Assembly (NCBI GenBank): GCA_045542075.1
Contig: JAZQKI010000009.1
Coordinates: 1 to 19,967 of the forward strand
From: SVTX01 sp045542075
GTDB taxonomy: Bacteria > Bacillota > Clostridia > Oscillospirales > CAG-272
Length of the DNA stretch: 19,967 nucleotides
Reading direction: 5' to 3'
Part shown: positions 6,996-15,094 of the stretch, in pieces
Layout: each line of letters opens with the position of its first letter
How positions within the stretch are numbered: the first letter of the stretch is position 1
Program-made: the position numbers and the translations under genes
The notes under the pieces: generated by a model
What the model saw: only the letters and a program-made list of their open reading frames with translations
Database searches by the model: none
Told to the model about the DNA's origin: nothing

Positions 6996-9900
6996 TCAGT
7001 CTTCGTAGTCGCCAAAGGAGTCGTCTTCATAGACCTCCTCCTCGGAATACTCAAATTCATCGTCCTCATCCTCTATGGGGTTACCCTCTTCGTCCACAAA
7101 CGTGAAGGAATCGCTGAGCGCCTTCTCGTCGGTGTAGGTCTCCTCGCCGAATTCGTCGTCGAGAGGAAGTCCGGGCTTGCCGGAGTAAGGAGTGGGCTCG
7201 TCGTCTACGCAAAGTGTGGAAAGCTTGATCTCCTCACCGTTCTCGTCGAGAACGCGGATATCGAGCGCCAATGCCTGAAGCTCCTTAACAAGAACCTTGA
7301 AGGACTCGGGAACTCCGGGAGTAGGTATGTTCTGACCCTTGATAATTGCCTCATAAGCCTTACGTCTACCTGTAATATCGTCAGACTTGACGGTAAGGAT
7401 CTCCTGAAGCGTGTAGGCTGCGCCGTACGCCTCGAGCGCCCAAACCTCCATCTCTCCGAATCTCTGTCCGCCGAACTGCGCTTTACCGCCGAGAGGCTGC
7501 TGAGTAACGAGAGCGTAAGGTCCGTTTGAACGTGCGTGGATCTTATCGTCAACAAGGTGATGCAGCTTGAGGTAGTACATGATACCAACGGTTACGGGGT
7601 TGTCGAAGGGCTCACCCGTACGGCCGTCGTAAAGTATCGTCTTACCGTCAAAGAGCTTGAGCTTGTGAGCAAGGCGGAGGCTCTCGCAGTACTGCGCGTC
7701 TGCCTTCTCCTCTTCCGTGAGCTGACGGTAGGACTTTACGCCCTCCTCGTCGCAGATCTCCTCAAAGAGATCCTTGCCCTCGGGATTTTCGTTTGCGAAC
7801 AGATCACGGCAGTAGCCCGCCATCTTCAGACATTCGAGAATGTCCTTTTCGTTCGCGCCGTCAAATACGGGAGTCATTATCTTCCAGCCCAGCTTCTTCG
7901 CAGCCATACCGAGATGCACCTCAAGCACCTGACCGATGTTCATACGCGAAGGAACGCCGAGGGGGTTAAGAACTATGTCAAGAGGAGTTCCGTCGGGAAG
8001 GAAGGGCATGTCCTCGGGAGGAAGTATGCGTGATACGACACCCTTGTTACCGTGTCTACCTGCCATCTTGTCTCCGACAGAGATCTTTCTCTTCTGAGCT
8101 ATATAAAGCTTAACTACCTTGTTTGCGCCTGCGGGAAGCTCGTCGCCTGCCTCGTGTGAGAACACACGGACGTCAACAACTACACCCGACTCGCCGTGAG
8201 GCAGACGGAGAGAAGTATCTCTTACCTCTCTTGCCTTCTCACCGAAGATAGCGCGGAGGAGTCTTTCCTCAGCGGTAAGCTCTGTCTCTCCCTTGGGAGT
8301 GATCTTACCAACGAGAATATCTCCCGCTCTTACCTCGGTACCTCTCTTAACGATACCCTCCGCGTTGAGGTCCTTCAGTGCGTCGTCGCCGACGTTGGGG
8401 ATCTCGCGGGTGATCTCCTCAGGTCCGAGCTTTGTGTCTCTTGCTTCGTGAGTATATTCTTCAATGTGAACAGACGTATAAACGTCGTCTCTTACAAGTC
8501 TTTCGTTAAGAAGGACCGCGTCCTCGTAGTTATAACCCTCCCAGGTCATAAATCCGATAAGTGCGTTCTTACCGAGAGCGACCTCACCGTTTGCGGTAGC
8601 GGAGCCGTCAGCGATAACCTCGCCCGCCTCTATTCTCTGGCCGCGCTTAACGAGAGGCTTCTGATTTACACAGTTACCCTGGTTGCTTCTTCTGAACTTG
8701 AGAAGCTGATAAACGTCCTTGTGTCCGTCCTCGCGAGCGACAGTGATGCTGTTTGCGTCAACTCTCTCAACTGTACCTGCCGCCTTTGCGACAACTACAA
8801 CGCCGGAGTCAACAGCCGCCTTGTATTCCATACCCGTACCAACGATGGGCGAGTCTGTAATGAGAAGCGGAACTGCCTGCTTCTGCATGTTTGATCCCAT
8901 GAGCGCACGGGAGTTATCGTCGTTCTCAAGGAAGGGAATCATAGCGGTAGCGACAGATACGACCATCTTAGGAGATACGTCCATAAAGTCAATTCTGGAT
9001 GCGTCAACCTCAATGATCTCGGTCTTGTCACGCGCCATTACCTTCTTATTTATAAAGTGACCGTTATCGTCAATTTTCTCGTTACCCTGAGCTACAATGT
9101 ACTTGTCCTCAAGGTCAGCGGTCATATAAACCACCTCGTCTGTCACCTTATGCTCTACTGTTCCGTCCTCGTGAGTGATGTGAGCGACCTTGCGGTAAGG
9201 AGCCTCGATAAAGCCGTAGTTGTTTATACGCGCGTATGTTGTAAGATAGGAGATAAGACCGATGTTAGGTCCTTCGGGGGTCTCGATAGGACACATACGG
9301 CCGTAATGTGTGTAGTGTACGTCACGGACGTCGAACGACGCGCGGTCACGGGAAAGACCGCCGGGACCAAGTGCGGAAAGACGGCGCTTGTGCGTAAGCT
9401 CTGCCAAGGGGTTGTTCTGGTCCATGAACTGAGAAAGCTGTGACGAGCCGAAGAACTCACGGATAGCCGTTGCCACAGGACGCGTGTTGATGAGCGCCTG
9501 AGGAGTAAGCTTTTCGTTGTCCTGCGTGGTCATTCTTTCCTTAATTATCTTATCCATTCTGGAGAAGCCGATACGCATCTGGTTCTGGAGCTGCTCGCCC
9601 ACAGAGCGTACTCGTCTGTTTCCAAGGTGGTCGATATCGTCAACAACACCCACGCCGTGAGCGAGGTTGAGGAAATAACCGATGGATGCGAATATATCGT
9701 TCTTTGTAATATGCTTGGGACAAAGCTCGGAGAGTCTTGCCTTAGCCATTTCCTTGATAGCGTCAACGTCGCCCTCGCACTGCTCAGCGATGTCAAGAAG
9801 TACAGCAACGCTTGCCTTCTCTGTCACGCCGCAATCCTGAAGGTCATAGCCGAGAATATACTCGGGCTCAAGTGTGCCGTTGGAGACGACCTTTACCTTC

Positions 9901-10931
9901 TCGCCATTTTCAAGCTCAATAGCAACCGAGTTTATAGCCGCTCTCTCAACTGCGAGCGCATCTTCAGCGGTGAGAAGATGTCCTGCCTCGAACACTACCT
10001 CGCCCGTGATGGGACTTACCGCGTCTTGTGCGAGCTTGCGGTTAGCGATTCTGGAATGTATTGCTACCTTTTTATCAAATTTATAACGTCCTACAGCCGC
10101 AACGTCATATCTTCTGGGGTCAAAGAAGAAGTTGTGGATAAGCTGCTCTGCGGACTCAACGAGCGGAGGCTCACCGGGACGGATCTTCTTGTAGATCTCC
10201 TTGAGCGCCTCGATTCTGGGGGTTGTGCCGTTGCGAGCCGCAAGATTTTCGCACTCGTCCTTTTCAAGTGTGGTGCCAAGTCTCGCGTCGTCACCGAACA
10301 TATCATATATAGCCTCTCTGGACTCAATGCCGAGAGCGCGGATGAGCATAGTCATGGGGAGCTTGCGGTTCTTATCTATACGCACGTAAAGAACACCGTT
10401 GGTGTCGCTTTCGTACTCGAGCCAAGCGCCTCTGTAAGGAATTATCTGCGCCGAGTAAATATGCTCACCGCTCTTGTCCACGTCGGATGCATAGTACATA
10501 CCGGGAGAACGGACGAGCTGGGAAACTATAACTCTCTCTGCGCCGTTGATAACAAACGTTCCCGTCTCTGTCATTATCGGGAAGTCGCCAAGGTAAATGT
10601 CGGAGTACTTAACGTCACCCGTCTGCTTGTTGGTAAGTCTTACGTTTACCTTCAAGGGAGCGGCGTAGTTTACGTCTCTTTCCTTACATTCCTCAACAGG
10701 ATATTTAGGCTTTGTGTCTATCGAATAGGAAATAAAGTCGATAGAAAGATTTCCCGAATAGTCGGTGATAGGAGAAACGTCGCGAAGTACCTCCTGAAGT
10801 CCTTCCTTCAAAAACCAATCGAATGACTTTGTCTGAATTTCGACAAGGTTGGGCAACTCGAGATTGAACTTTGAGCTTGAGAATGACATTCTCGTATTCT
10901 TACCGAGTTTCTGCTCTTTTACATTGACCAT
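6996..10931 (-). CDS. rpoB: RNA polymerase beta subunit
   Basis: RpoB pairs with RpoC to form the polymerase active-site cleft. I chose the ATG at 10931 (1311 residues); GGAG lies 11 bases upstream. The frame stays open to a TTG at 10952 and a GTG at 10943, so the start is uncertain by up to seven codons. N-terminal ELPNLVEIQTKSFDWFL and the DFPIMTETGTFVINGAERVIVSQL segment are typical. The rifampicin pocket reads SSQLSQFMDQNNPLAELTHKRRLSALGP, with D504, H514 and S519 matching E. coli D516, H526 and S531, so the target looks wild type. GDKMAGRHGNKGVVS is present. The last about 70 residues form an acidic tail: 17 of the final 30 are Asp/Glu. Unlike the usual rplKAJL-rpoBC arrangement, no L10 or L7/L12 gene lies upstream. 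Confidence 0.98.
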   Translation of the reverse strand: MVNVKEQKLGKNTRMSFSSSKFNLELPNLVEIQTKSFDWFLKEGLQEVLRDVSPITDYSGNLSIDFISYSIDTKPKYPVEECKERDVNYAAPLKVNVRLTNKQTGDVKYSDIYLGDFPIMTETGTFVINGAERVIVSQLVRSPGMYYASDVDKSGEHIYSAQIIPYRGAWLEYESDTNGVLYVRIDKNRKLPMTMLIRALGIESREAIYDMFGDDARLGTTLEKDECENLAARNGTTPRIEALKEIYKKIRPGEPPLVESAEQLIHNFFFDPRRYDVAAVGRYKFDKKVAIHSRIANRKLAQDAVSPITGEVVFEAGHLLTAEDALAVERAAINSVAIELENGEKVKVVSNGTLEPEYILGYDLQDCGVTEKASVAVLLDIAEQCEGDVDAIKEMAKARLSELCPKHITKNDIFASIGYFLNLAHGVGVVDDIDHLGNRRVRSVGEQLQNQMRIGFSRMDKIIKERMTTQDNEKLTPQALINTRPVATAIREFFGSSQLSQFMDQNNPLAELTHKRRLSALGPGGLSRDRASFDVRDVHYTHYGRMCPIETPEGPNIGLISYLTTYARINNYGFIEAPYRKVAHITHEDGTVEHKVTDEVVYMTADLEDKYIVAQGNEKIDDNGHFINKKVMARDKTEIIEVDASRIDFMDVSPKMVVSVATAMIPFLENDDNSRALMGSNMQKQAVPLLITDSPIVGTGMEYKAAVDSGVVVVAKAAGTVERVDANSITVAREDGHKDVYQLLKFRRSNQGNCVNQKPLVKRGQRIEAGEVIADGSATANGEVALGKNALIGFMTWEGYNYEDAVLLNERLVRDDVYTSVHIEEYTHEARDTKLGPEEITREIPNVGDDALKDLNAEGIVKRGTEVRAGDILVGKITPKGETELTAEERLLRAIFGEKAREVRDTSLRLPHGESGVVVDVRVFSHEAGDELPAGANKVVKLYIAQKRKISVGDKMAGRHGNKGVVSRILPPEDMPFLPDGTPLDIVLNPLGVPSRMNIGQVLEVHLGMAAKKLGWKIMTPVFDGANEKDILECLKMAGYCRDLFANENPEGKDLFEEICDEEGVKSYRQLTEEEKADAQYCESLRLAHKLKLFDGKTILYDGRTGEPFDNPVTVGIMYYLKLHHLVDDKIHARSNGPYALVTQQPLGGKAQFGGQRFGEMEVWALEAYGAAYTLQEILTVKSDDITGRRKAYEAIIKGQNIPTPGVPESFKVLVKELQALALDIRVLDENGEEIKLSTLCVDDEPTPYSGKPGLPLDDEFGEETYTDEKALSDSFTFVDEEGNPIEDEDDEFEYSEEEVYEDDSFGDYED

Positions 10932-11096
10932 TAAATCAATCACTCCATTCAATTAAATATCATACCGAGCTCGGCAAATCCTTAAAATCCGCAGTCAAAA
11001 TGCTCAATTTTTCCTTTGAAAATACAAGAATTTTGTCGTTTTCGGTAGGCTTGCATATAAAACCCCATAGTGCAAGCGATTATAATGCAGTTTATA
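10932..11096 (-). promoter_or_regulatory. Untranslated leader of rpoBC
   Basis: A leader of about 160 bases runs from the promoter to the rpoB ATG. Near its 5' end the arms GCTTGCA (11077-11071) and TGCAAGC (11055-11049) form a 7-bp stem with a 15-base loop. A second TATAAT sits at 11084-11079, but no -35 box is correctly spaced for it. I recognise no known leader motif; a regulatory role is inference. Confidence 0.4.
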
Positions 11097-11125
11097 ATTA
11101 TATCACTGTTTGTCAAGCTTGTCAA
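11097..11125 (-). promoter_or_regulatory. Consensus sigma-A promoter for rpoB-rpoC
   Basis: TTGACA (11125-11120), a 17-base spacer and TATAAT (11102-11097) on the minus strand match the consensus perfectly. Immediately upstream (about 11130-11180) are repeated A/T tracts (TTTGAAAA repeats) that resemble an UP element for the polymerase alpha subunit. The start point would be near 11090. Confidence 0.9.
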
Positions 11126-11220
11126 GTGGTTTTGAAAAGTTTTTTGAAAAATTTGGAATAATTTTCAAACAGCCCAAAAACGCCCAAAAATTAGAGAACA
11201 AAGTAGAAAAACGCAGAAAA

Positions 11221-11245
11221 ATCCCCCGCCGTCACGGCGGGGGAT
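11221..11245 (-). terminator. Intrinsic terminator after the lipoprotein pair
   Basis: ATCCCCCGCCG (11221-11231) pairs perfectly with CGGCGGGGGAT (11235-11245): an 11-bp stem with a 3-base loop. On the minus strand it is followed by TTTTTCTGCGTTTTTC, a good U-tract. It lies 30 bases after the stop of the 11276-11836 gene and separates that unit from the rpoB promoter. The core CGCCGTCACGGCGGGGG recurs at 11871. Confidence 0.9.
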
Positions 11246-11275
11246 AGCAATCTCCTCTATGTTAATGTAATTTTC

Positions 11276-11836
11276 CTACACCAAATTTCCTGTTTTGACA
11301 ACCCCGGCATCAGTTATCTGGTATATTTCTATCTCAATATACTCTTTTATATCCATATTTTCTTTTATTTTTCCATCTACGAGAGCAAGCGGAAGATAAA
11401 TACCAACTGATCTTGTGCCAAAATTGATCTTCCAGCCGTCCGCCTTCGAGTTATATACAGGCACATCTCCCTCTAAATCACCATCAGCAGTACCCTCTTT
11501 ATACACATTTACAATAAGCCTGTCGTGGCTATCAACAGACGTTTCTTTTCCTTCGGGAGTGTTTTCCGGTATGTATTCATATACATAGCGTCCGGAACTA
11601 TAAATTTCCATAACCAATATTTTATATCCATTAATCCTTAAAACAGGCACTAATATATCATCAAAATCTTTAAGCCGTTTATCTGAATCATTGCTTCCCT
11701 GCTGTGCCATTTGTAAATCATGAAACAACTCATCCATATCCGTCACCCTGTACGGCATCTCATCAACTTCCGTATTTTGACATCCAACAAAAGAAAATAA
11801 TATCATAGTACATAAAAACAATGCTATATTTTTCAT
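11276..11836 (-). CDS. Putative lipoprotein, unknown function
   Basis: I do not recognise a family. The 186-residue product starts with a lipoprotein signal: MKNIALFLCTMILFSFVGC, with the lipobox FVGC and Cys19 as the predicted lipidated residue. It should therefore be anchored on the outer face of the membrane. The mature part is mixed alpha/beta in appearance and strongly hydrophilic, with no transmembrane segment and no catalytic motif I can name. The ATG at 11836 is preceded by GAGGAGG six bases upstream. It is 64 bases downstream of another lipoprotein gene (11901-12536) and ends at a strong terminator, so the two probably form one unit. The codons are more AT-rich than in the flanking housekeeping genes. 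Confidence 0.8.
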   Translation of the reverse strand: MKNIALFLCTMILFSFVGCQNTEVDEMPYRVTDMDELFHDLQMAQQGSNDSDKRLKDFDDILVPVLRINGYKILVMEIYSSGRYVYEYIPENTPEGKETSVDSHDRLIVNVYKEGTADGDLEGDVPVYNSKADGWKINFGTRSVGIYLPLALVDGKIKENMDIKEYIEIEIYQITDAGVVKTGNLV

Positions 11837-11866
11837 ATGAATCCTCCTCTCGCCTGATTTTTCTCA

Positions 11867-11887
11867 CCCTCGCCGTCACGGCGGGGG
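11867..11887 (-). repeat. Second copy of the GC-rich hairpin, between lipoprotein genes
   Basis: The 17-base string CGCCGTCACGGCGGGGG at 11871-11887 is identical to 11227-11243. With CCCT before it, it folds into a 9-bp stem (one G-U pair) and a 3-base loop. Unlike the first copy, it is followed on the minus strand by GTGAGAAAAATC, with no U-tract, so it is unlikely to terminate. It may be a decayed terminator or a processing site in the spacer. Confidence 0.6.
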
Positions 11888-11900
11888 GAAGATTCCATAA

Positions 11901-12536
11901 TTATATCAAAGGGGATGCTTCCCAATCAATAACCGAATTTCTTATAGAAAGCCCGTATTCAATTAGTTTTTCAAAAATTTCATCCCCATCAGGCTGATTT
12001 CCAATAACTTTAACATACATAATCACACCTCTACCAAGATCAATAACAGCTGATCCCTCGACGCTATTGGTCTTGTAATATTCTCCGTTCTCCGTTTCTA
12101 TTTTCGTGTATTCGTCTATATATATTGCTGACTTTGTCCGTATCGTAAAATTTCTTCCTGTATAGTAAACTTCAAATCTCTCACTGTCATCGCACGGACG
12201 CATTTCATCCTCATCCCAAAAACGCTCGATTGTTATACTCGTTATCTCTCTATCAGGAAACAATTCATTATATATTTCATTTTCCATAACCTTTTTGGCA
12301 AGCTCAACATCACCTCCAAAAAGAATATCAATTATAACCGATCCTCCACAGTCTGCTTCATTTAGCACCTCCGAAAAATCATCTATTGCCTCGGAGACAG
12401 TAATGTCTTTCTTTTGTACCATCGGGCCAATATATTCAACCGCCGAAGCCTTTTTATCCAATTGGTCACAAGAAACCAATAAAAACACCAGAACTGTGGC
12501 TATCATAAAAGCCAGTACGCGCTTCATTTTTTTCAT
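11901..12536 (-). CDS. Putative lipoprotein, unknown function
   Basis: No family recognised. I chose the ATG at 12536, seven bases after GAAGGGAG; the open frame reaches 12602, but the extra residues lack a ribosome binding site and would bury the signal. The product has 211 residues. MKKMKRVLAFMIATVLVFLLVSC is a lipoprotein signal with lipobox LVSC and Cys23 as the lipid anchor. The mature domain contains two further cysteines (in NEADCGGS and RPCDDS) that could pair outside the cell. It is the first of two tandem lipoprotein genes. There is no strong promoter between it and the terminator at 12643-12677; only weak -35/-10-like strings are seen, so expression may be low or partly read-through. 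Confidence 0.8.
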   Translation of the reverse strand: MKKMKRVLAFMIATVLVFLLVSCDQLDKKASAVEYIGPMVQKKDITVSEAIDDFSEVLNEADCGGSVIIDILFGGDVELAKKVMENEIYNELFPDREITSITIERFWDEDEMRPCDDSERFEVYYTGRNFTIRTKSAIYIDEYTKIETENGEYYKTNSVEGSAVIDLGRGVIMYVKVIGNQPDGDEIFEKLIEYGLSIRNSVIDWEASPLI

Positions 12537-12642
12537 TACGCTGCTCCCTTCATAAAAATTCAAACATCTGCGGTACCTATAGACAAAAAATATTCTCTTC
12601 AACTATATTAGTCGCTAAAAAATCACTTTGGTTACAGAAAAA

Positions 12643-12677
12643 ACGCATAGGTATGGCAGACCCGCCAACCTATGCGT
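12643..12677 (-). terminator. Intrinsic terminator after the rsmF-like gene
   Basis: ACGCATAGGT (12643-12652) and ACCTATGCGT (12668-12677) make a perfect 10-bp stem, with a smaller TGGC/GCCA stem inside the loop. On the minus strand it is followed by TTTTTTCTG. It ends the HAD phosphatase/methyltransferase unit about 106 bases after the stop codon; the bases between (12678-12783) are AT-rich with no other feature seen. Confidence 0.9.
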
Positions 12678-12783
12678 AAATTACCTTTTGTCAATAAACT
12701 CGGCAACTGCTTGTTGTCGGGCGATATTGCTTATAATTTATTTTACCATATTTTTACTTGATTTTTGTGAATTAGGTGTTAAA

Positions 12784-14196
12784 TTACAGATTATTGCTCC
12801 TCAGTCCCTTGGGATAGTGGTTTTTGGCTCTGCCGCCGCTGACCTTAACGCCGCCGAGGGCGCAACCGTCAACCATCAGTGCGGCGTAGCCGTCGGACAG
12901 GTCGGGCAGGTCGGAAACATCTATTTCCATACCTTTTATATAATCCGTGACGCGCGGGTCTGTCGAATCAAGCTCAACCCTGTTTTTGAAATCGCAGCCA
13001 TACGCCGAGAAAAGCTGATGATGCGGCACAAGTCTGCCCTTTACCACCTCGCCCACGCAAACTCCCCTCATAAGCACATTGTATTCGGGAATCGGGCAGT
13101 CGGGACAAAGCCGCACCGTGCCACCCTTGTACGTCAACTGCTTATTCGGCATTTTTATCAGATTCTTTTTGAGAAAATCCTGCGCGACCTTCAACGCTTC
13201 CCTTTCCTCCGCGCTCTCACGCTGGGGCTTTACGGGCTGCTTTTTGCTGTTTTTTGTCGTGTTTGCTACAGCCTTTGGCGGCTCGGACGGGGCATGCTTT
13301 CTCATAAGCGCAATAAACTGCCCCTCTCCCTTTGAAACGTGGGGGTAAAATCTGCGGCAGGGTGTCATATCGTGTGAGGCGCCCTCAAAATTTATGCCGT
13401 TTGAGGTAATATTGCGTATATTTTCCTTGACGGGAACAAGCTCAAAATTCTTATGCTCGCGCAGAAACATATCCACAAGCTTCTCGTTCTCCTCAAGAGA
13501 GTACGTGCAGGTGGAATAAAGCAAAAGCCCGCCCACCGCGACGCATTTTTCAACACTGTCAATTATGCTTTTTTGTCTTTCGGCGCACATTCTGACGTTT
13601 TCAAGACTCCACTCGGATATAGCAAGGTCATTTTTGCGGAACATACCCTCGCCCGAGCAGGGCGCGTCGCACACCACGAGGTCGAAATATTCAAAATAGG
13701 TATTGCAAAGCTCTCTTGCGTCAAAATTCAGCACAACCGACGAGCGACAACCCATTCTCTCAAGATTGCCCTGCAAAATCGTGGCGCGCTTTGATACAAA
13801 CTCGTTTGATACCACAAGTCCGTCCTCGCCCACAAAAGATGCAAGCTGCGAGGACTTCCCTCCCGGCGCGGCGCAGGTGTCGAGAATTTTCCACCCTTTT
13901 TCTATATCAAGTGCGCACACTGACGACATCGCCCCGGGGTCCTGCATATATATCATGCCCGAGTGATGCGCCGCGGTGTTGCCCGGCTTTTCCTCATTCG
14001 TGTAATATCCGTCGGGAACGTGGGGCATCTTCTGCGCGTCAAGCCTGTTTATCTTCTCAAAATCCTCGACCGAGATTTTTACCGTATTGACTCTGAACGA
14101 GCGCGCGGGCTCGCCATTTTCAAGCTCGTTGAAAAATTCTTGCGCCTCGTCGCCGAGCAATTTTGTCATTCTTTCCTTAAATTCTATCGGAAGCAT
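12784..14196 (-). CDS. rsmF: 16S rRNA m5C methyltransferase, RsmF/NSUN type
   Basis: A SAM-dependent RNA cytosine-5 methyltransferase of the NOL1/NOP2/Sun family. The usual target of Firmicute RsmF is the 16S rRNA decoding region; the exact cytosines cannot be read from sequence. With the ATG at 14196 it has 470 residues, starting MLPIEFKERMTKLLGDEA. A TTG at 14208 is also in frame but would overlap the preceding stop. SAM-binding motif I is DTCAAPGGKS (106-115). The two family cysteines are in DAPCSGEGMF (Cys180, release) and STCTYSLEEN (Cys230, nucleophile). The C-terminal third carries the RsmF-type extension with a PUA-like fold expected from the family. It lies 8 bases after the HAD gene and is surely co-transcribed with it. 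RsmB is less likely, because no N-terminal NusB-like domain is present. Confidence 0.93.
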   Translation of the reverse strand: MLPIEFKERMTKLLGDEAQEFFNELENGEPARSFRVNTVKISVEDFEKINRLDAQKMPHVPDGYYTNEEKPGNTAAHHSGMIYMQDPGAMSSVCALDIEKGWKILDTCAAPGGKSSQLASFVGEDGLVVSNEFVSKRATILQGNLERMGCRSSVVLNFDARELCNTYFEYFDLVVCDAPCSGEGMFRKNDLAISEWSLENVRMCAERQKSIIDSVEKCVAVGGLLLYSTCTYSLEENEKLVDMFLREHKNFELVPVKENIRNITSNGINFEGASHDMTPCRRFYPHVSKGEGQFIALMRKHAPSEPPKAVANTTKNSKKQPVKPQRESAEEREALKVAQDFLKKNLIKMPNKQLTYKGGTVRLCPDCPIPEYNVLMRGVCVGEVVKGRLVPHHQLFSAYGCDFKNRVELDSTDPRVTDYIKGMEIDVSDLPDLSDGYAALMVDGCALGGVKVSGGRAKNHYPKGLRSNNL

Positions 14197-14204
14197 AAGC
14201 CCTC

Positions 14205-14858
14205 TCAATTATCGCTTATTTTGTATATGCAATCAAGCATTTCGACGGTTGTATCCGCGATGATCTCCGCTCCGTGTGTCAGGAGAAATTCTCTGGTCTT
14301 AAAGCCCCAGCTCACGCTGACGCAGGGGATCTTCGCGTTTTTTGCGGTCTGTATATCCACCTCGGAGTCGCCGACGTATATAATTTTGTCCGCGCAAAGC
14401 TTATCCTTTATATAGTATAACGCCGTCGGATCGGGCTTTGTGGGAAAGCTCTCGGACTGTCCGAGCACAATATCAAAAATTCCCGAAAAATATTTTTCGC
14501 ACAAAGGAATTGTCGCAGTATGCGCCTTGTTTGTCAGTACACCGAGAGCATAGCCTCGACCTTTAAGCTCCATAAGTGCTTCGGGTATATGATAATACGG
14601 ACAGGTGTGGTCTGTGCTGTGCAGATCATAATAGTCCCTGAAGCTCGCAAAAGCTCGGTCAAAATCCTCGGCGGGTGCCCCATGCGGCAGTGAGCGTTCT
14701 ATAAGCTTTGGCATACCGTTACCGACAAACGAGCGGACCTCGTCCTTTGTCCTTTCGGGAACCCCGAGCGTATTCATAGCAAAATTAACGGACAGATACA
14801 AGTCCTCAAGCGTGTCAAGTACAGTGCCGTCAAGATCAAAAATAATAGCAGTTTTCAT
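14205..14858 (-). CDS. HAD-family hydrolase, phosphoglycolate phosphatase-like
   Basis: A cytoplasmic haloacid dehalogenase phosphatase, 217 residues. Motif I is DLDGT with nucleophile Asp8 and acid/base Asp10; motif II Thr109 in GVLTNKA; motif III Lys141 in FPTKPDP; motif IV YVGDSEVD with Asp164 and Asp168. All catalytic residues are present. The helical cap after motif I (SFVGNGMPKLIERSL) is characteristic of the Gph/PGPase subgroup, which removes phosphate from 2-phosphoglycolate produced during DNA repair; the real substrate could be another small phosphate ester or pyrophosphate (PpaX-like). I chose the ATG at 14858 with AAGGA eight bases upstream; an ATG three codons earlier would overlap that site. 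It is the first gene of the unit with the RsmF-like gene. Confidence 0.88.
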   Translation of the reverse strand: MKTAIIFDLDGTVLDTLEDLYLSVNFAMNTLGVPERTKDEVRSFVGNGMPKLIERSLPHGAPAEDFDRAFASFRDYYDLHSTDHTCPYYHIPEALMELKGRGYALGVLTNKAHTATIPLCEKYFSGIFDIVLGQSESFPTKPDPTALYYIKDKLCADKIIYVGDSEVDIQTAKNAKIPCVSVSWGFKTREFLLTHGAEIIADTTVEMLDCIYKISDN

Positions 14859-14887
14859 TAAGATCATCCTTTTGATGTATTATCATA

Positions 14888-14916
14888 ATTTTAACCCATT
14901 TATATGAGTTTGTCAA
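14888..14916 (-). promoter_or_regulatory. Sigma-A promoter for the HAD/rsmF unit
   Basis: TTGACA (14916-14911), a 17-base spacer and TAAAAT (14893-14888) on the minus strand. It lies about 30 bases upstream of the chosen HAD start, so the leader is short. One base differs from the -10 consensus. Confidence 0.85.
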
Positions 14917-14962
14917 TACAAATTAAAAGCTCGGCGCGGAATGTTAATTTATATAGCGAGAA

Positions 14963-14990
14963 AAAAGGCCTGGATTTCTCCCGACCTTTT
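14963..14990 (-). terminator. Intrinsic terminator after the 15095-15631 gene
   Basis: On the minus strand AAAAGGTCGGG (14990-14980) and CCAGGCCTTTT (14973-14963) form an 11-bp stem with one mismatch and one G-U pair around a 6-base loop, then TTTTTT-CTCGC. It lies about 105 bases after the gene stop. The intervening 14991-15094 holds a small GGACC/GGTCC hairpin near 15029-15044 and nothing else I can name. Confidence 0.75.
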
Positions 14991-15094
14991 GTTGTGGTTT
15001 TGTAATAAAATTGGACTTTTTTCAATCGGACCCACTATGGTCCTTGCACCTTTTTGGGGGTCAACTATCTTTTGACCTGTAGCAATTTTGAAAA

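Noticed and set aside
9370..9445. Rifampicin-resistance mutation in RpoB
   Set aside because: The key residues D504, H514 and S519 (E. coli D516, H526, S531) are wild type. The alanine in NPLAEL is the usual Firmicute residue.
10932..10952. Upstream TTG or GTG start for rpoB
   Set aside because: The GGAG that could serve as ribosome binding site lies within that extension, and the added residues are not conserved. The ATG at 10931 is preferred, although not proven.
11079..11084. Second rpoB promoter at the extra TATAAT
   Set aside because: No -35-like hexamer lies 16-18 bases upstream. It may be a chance match in AT-rich DNA.
11867..11887. Terminator between the two lipoprotein genes
   Set aside because: The stem is good, but no U-tract follows on the minus strand, and the plus strand has no gene that would need it.
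12537..12642. Promoter for the 11901-12536 lipoprotein gene
   Set aside because: Only TTGAAG with a 15-base spacer to TATAGG is visible, far below the quality of the other four promoters, so I did not list it.
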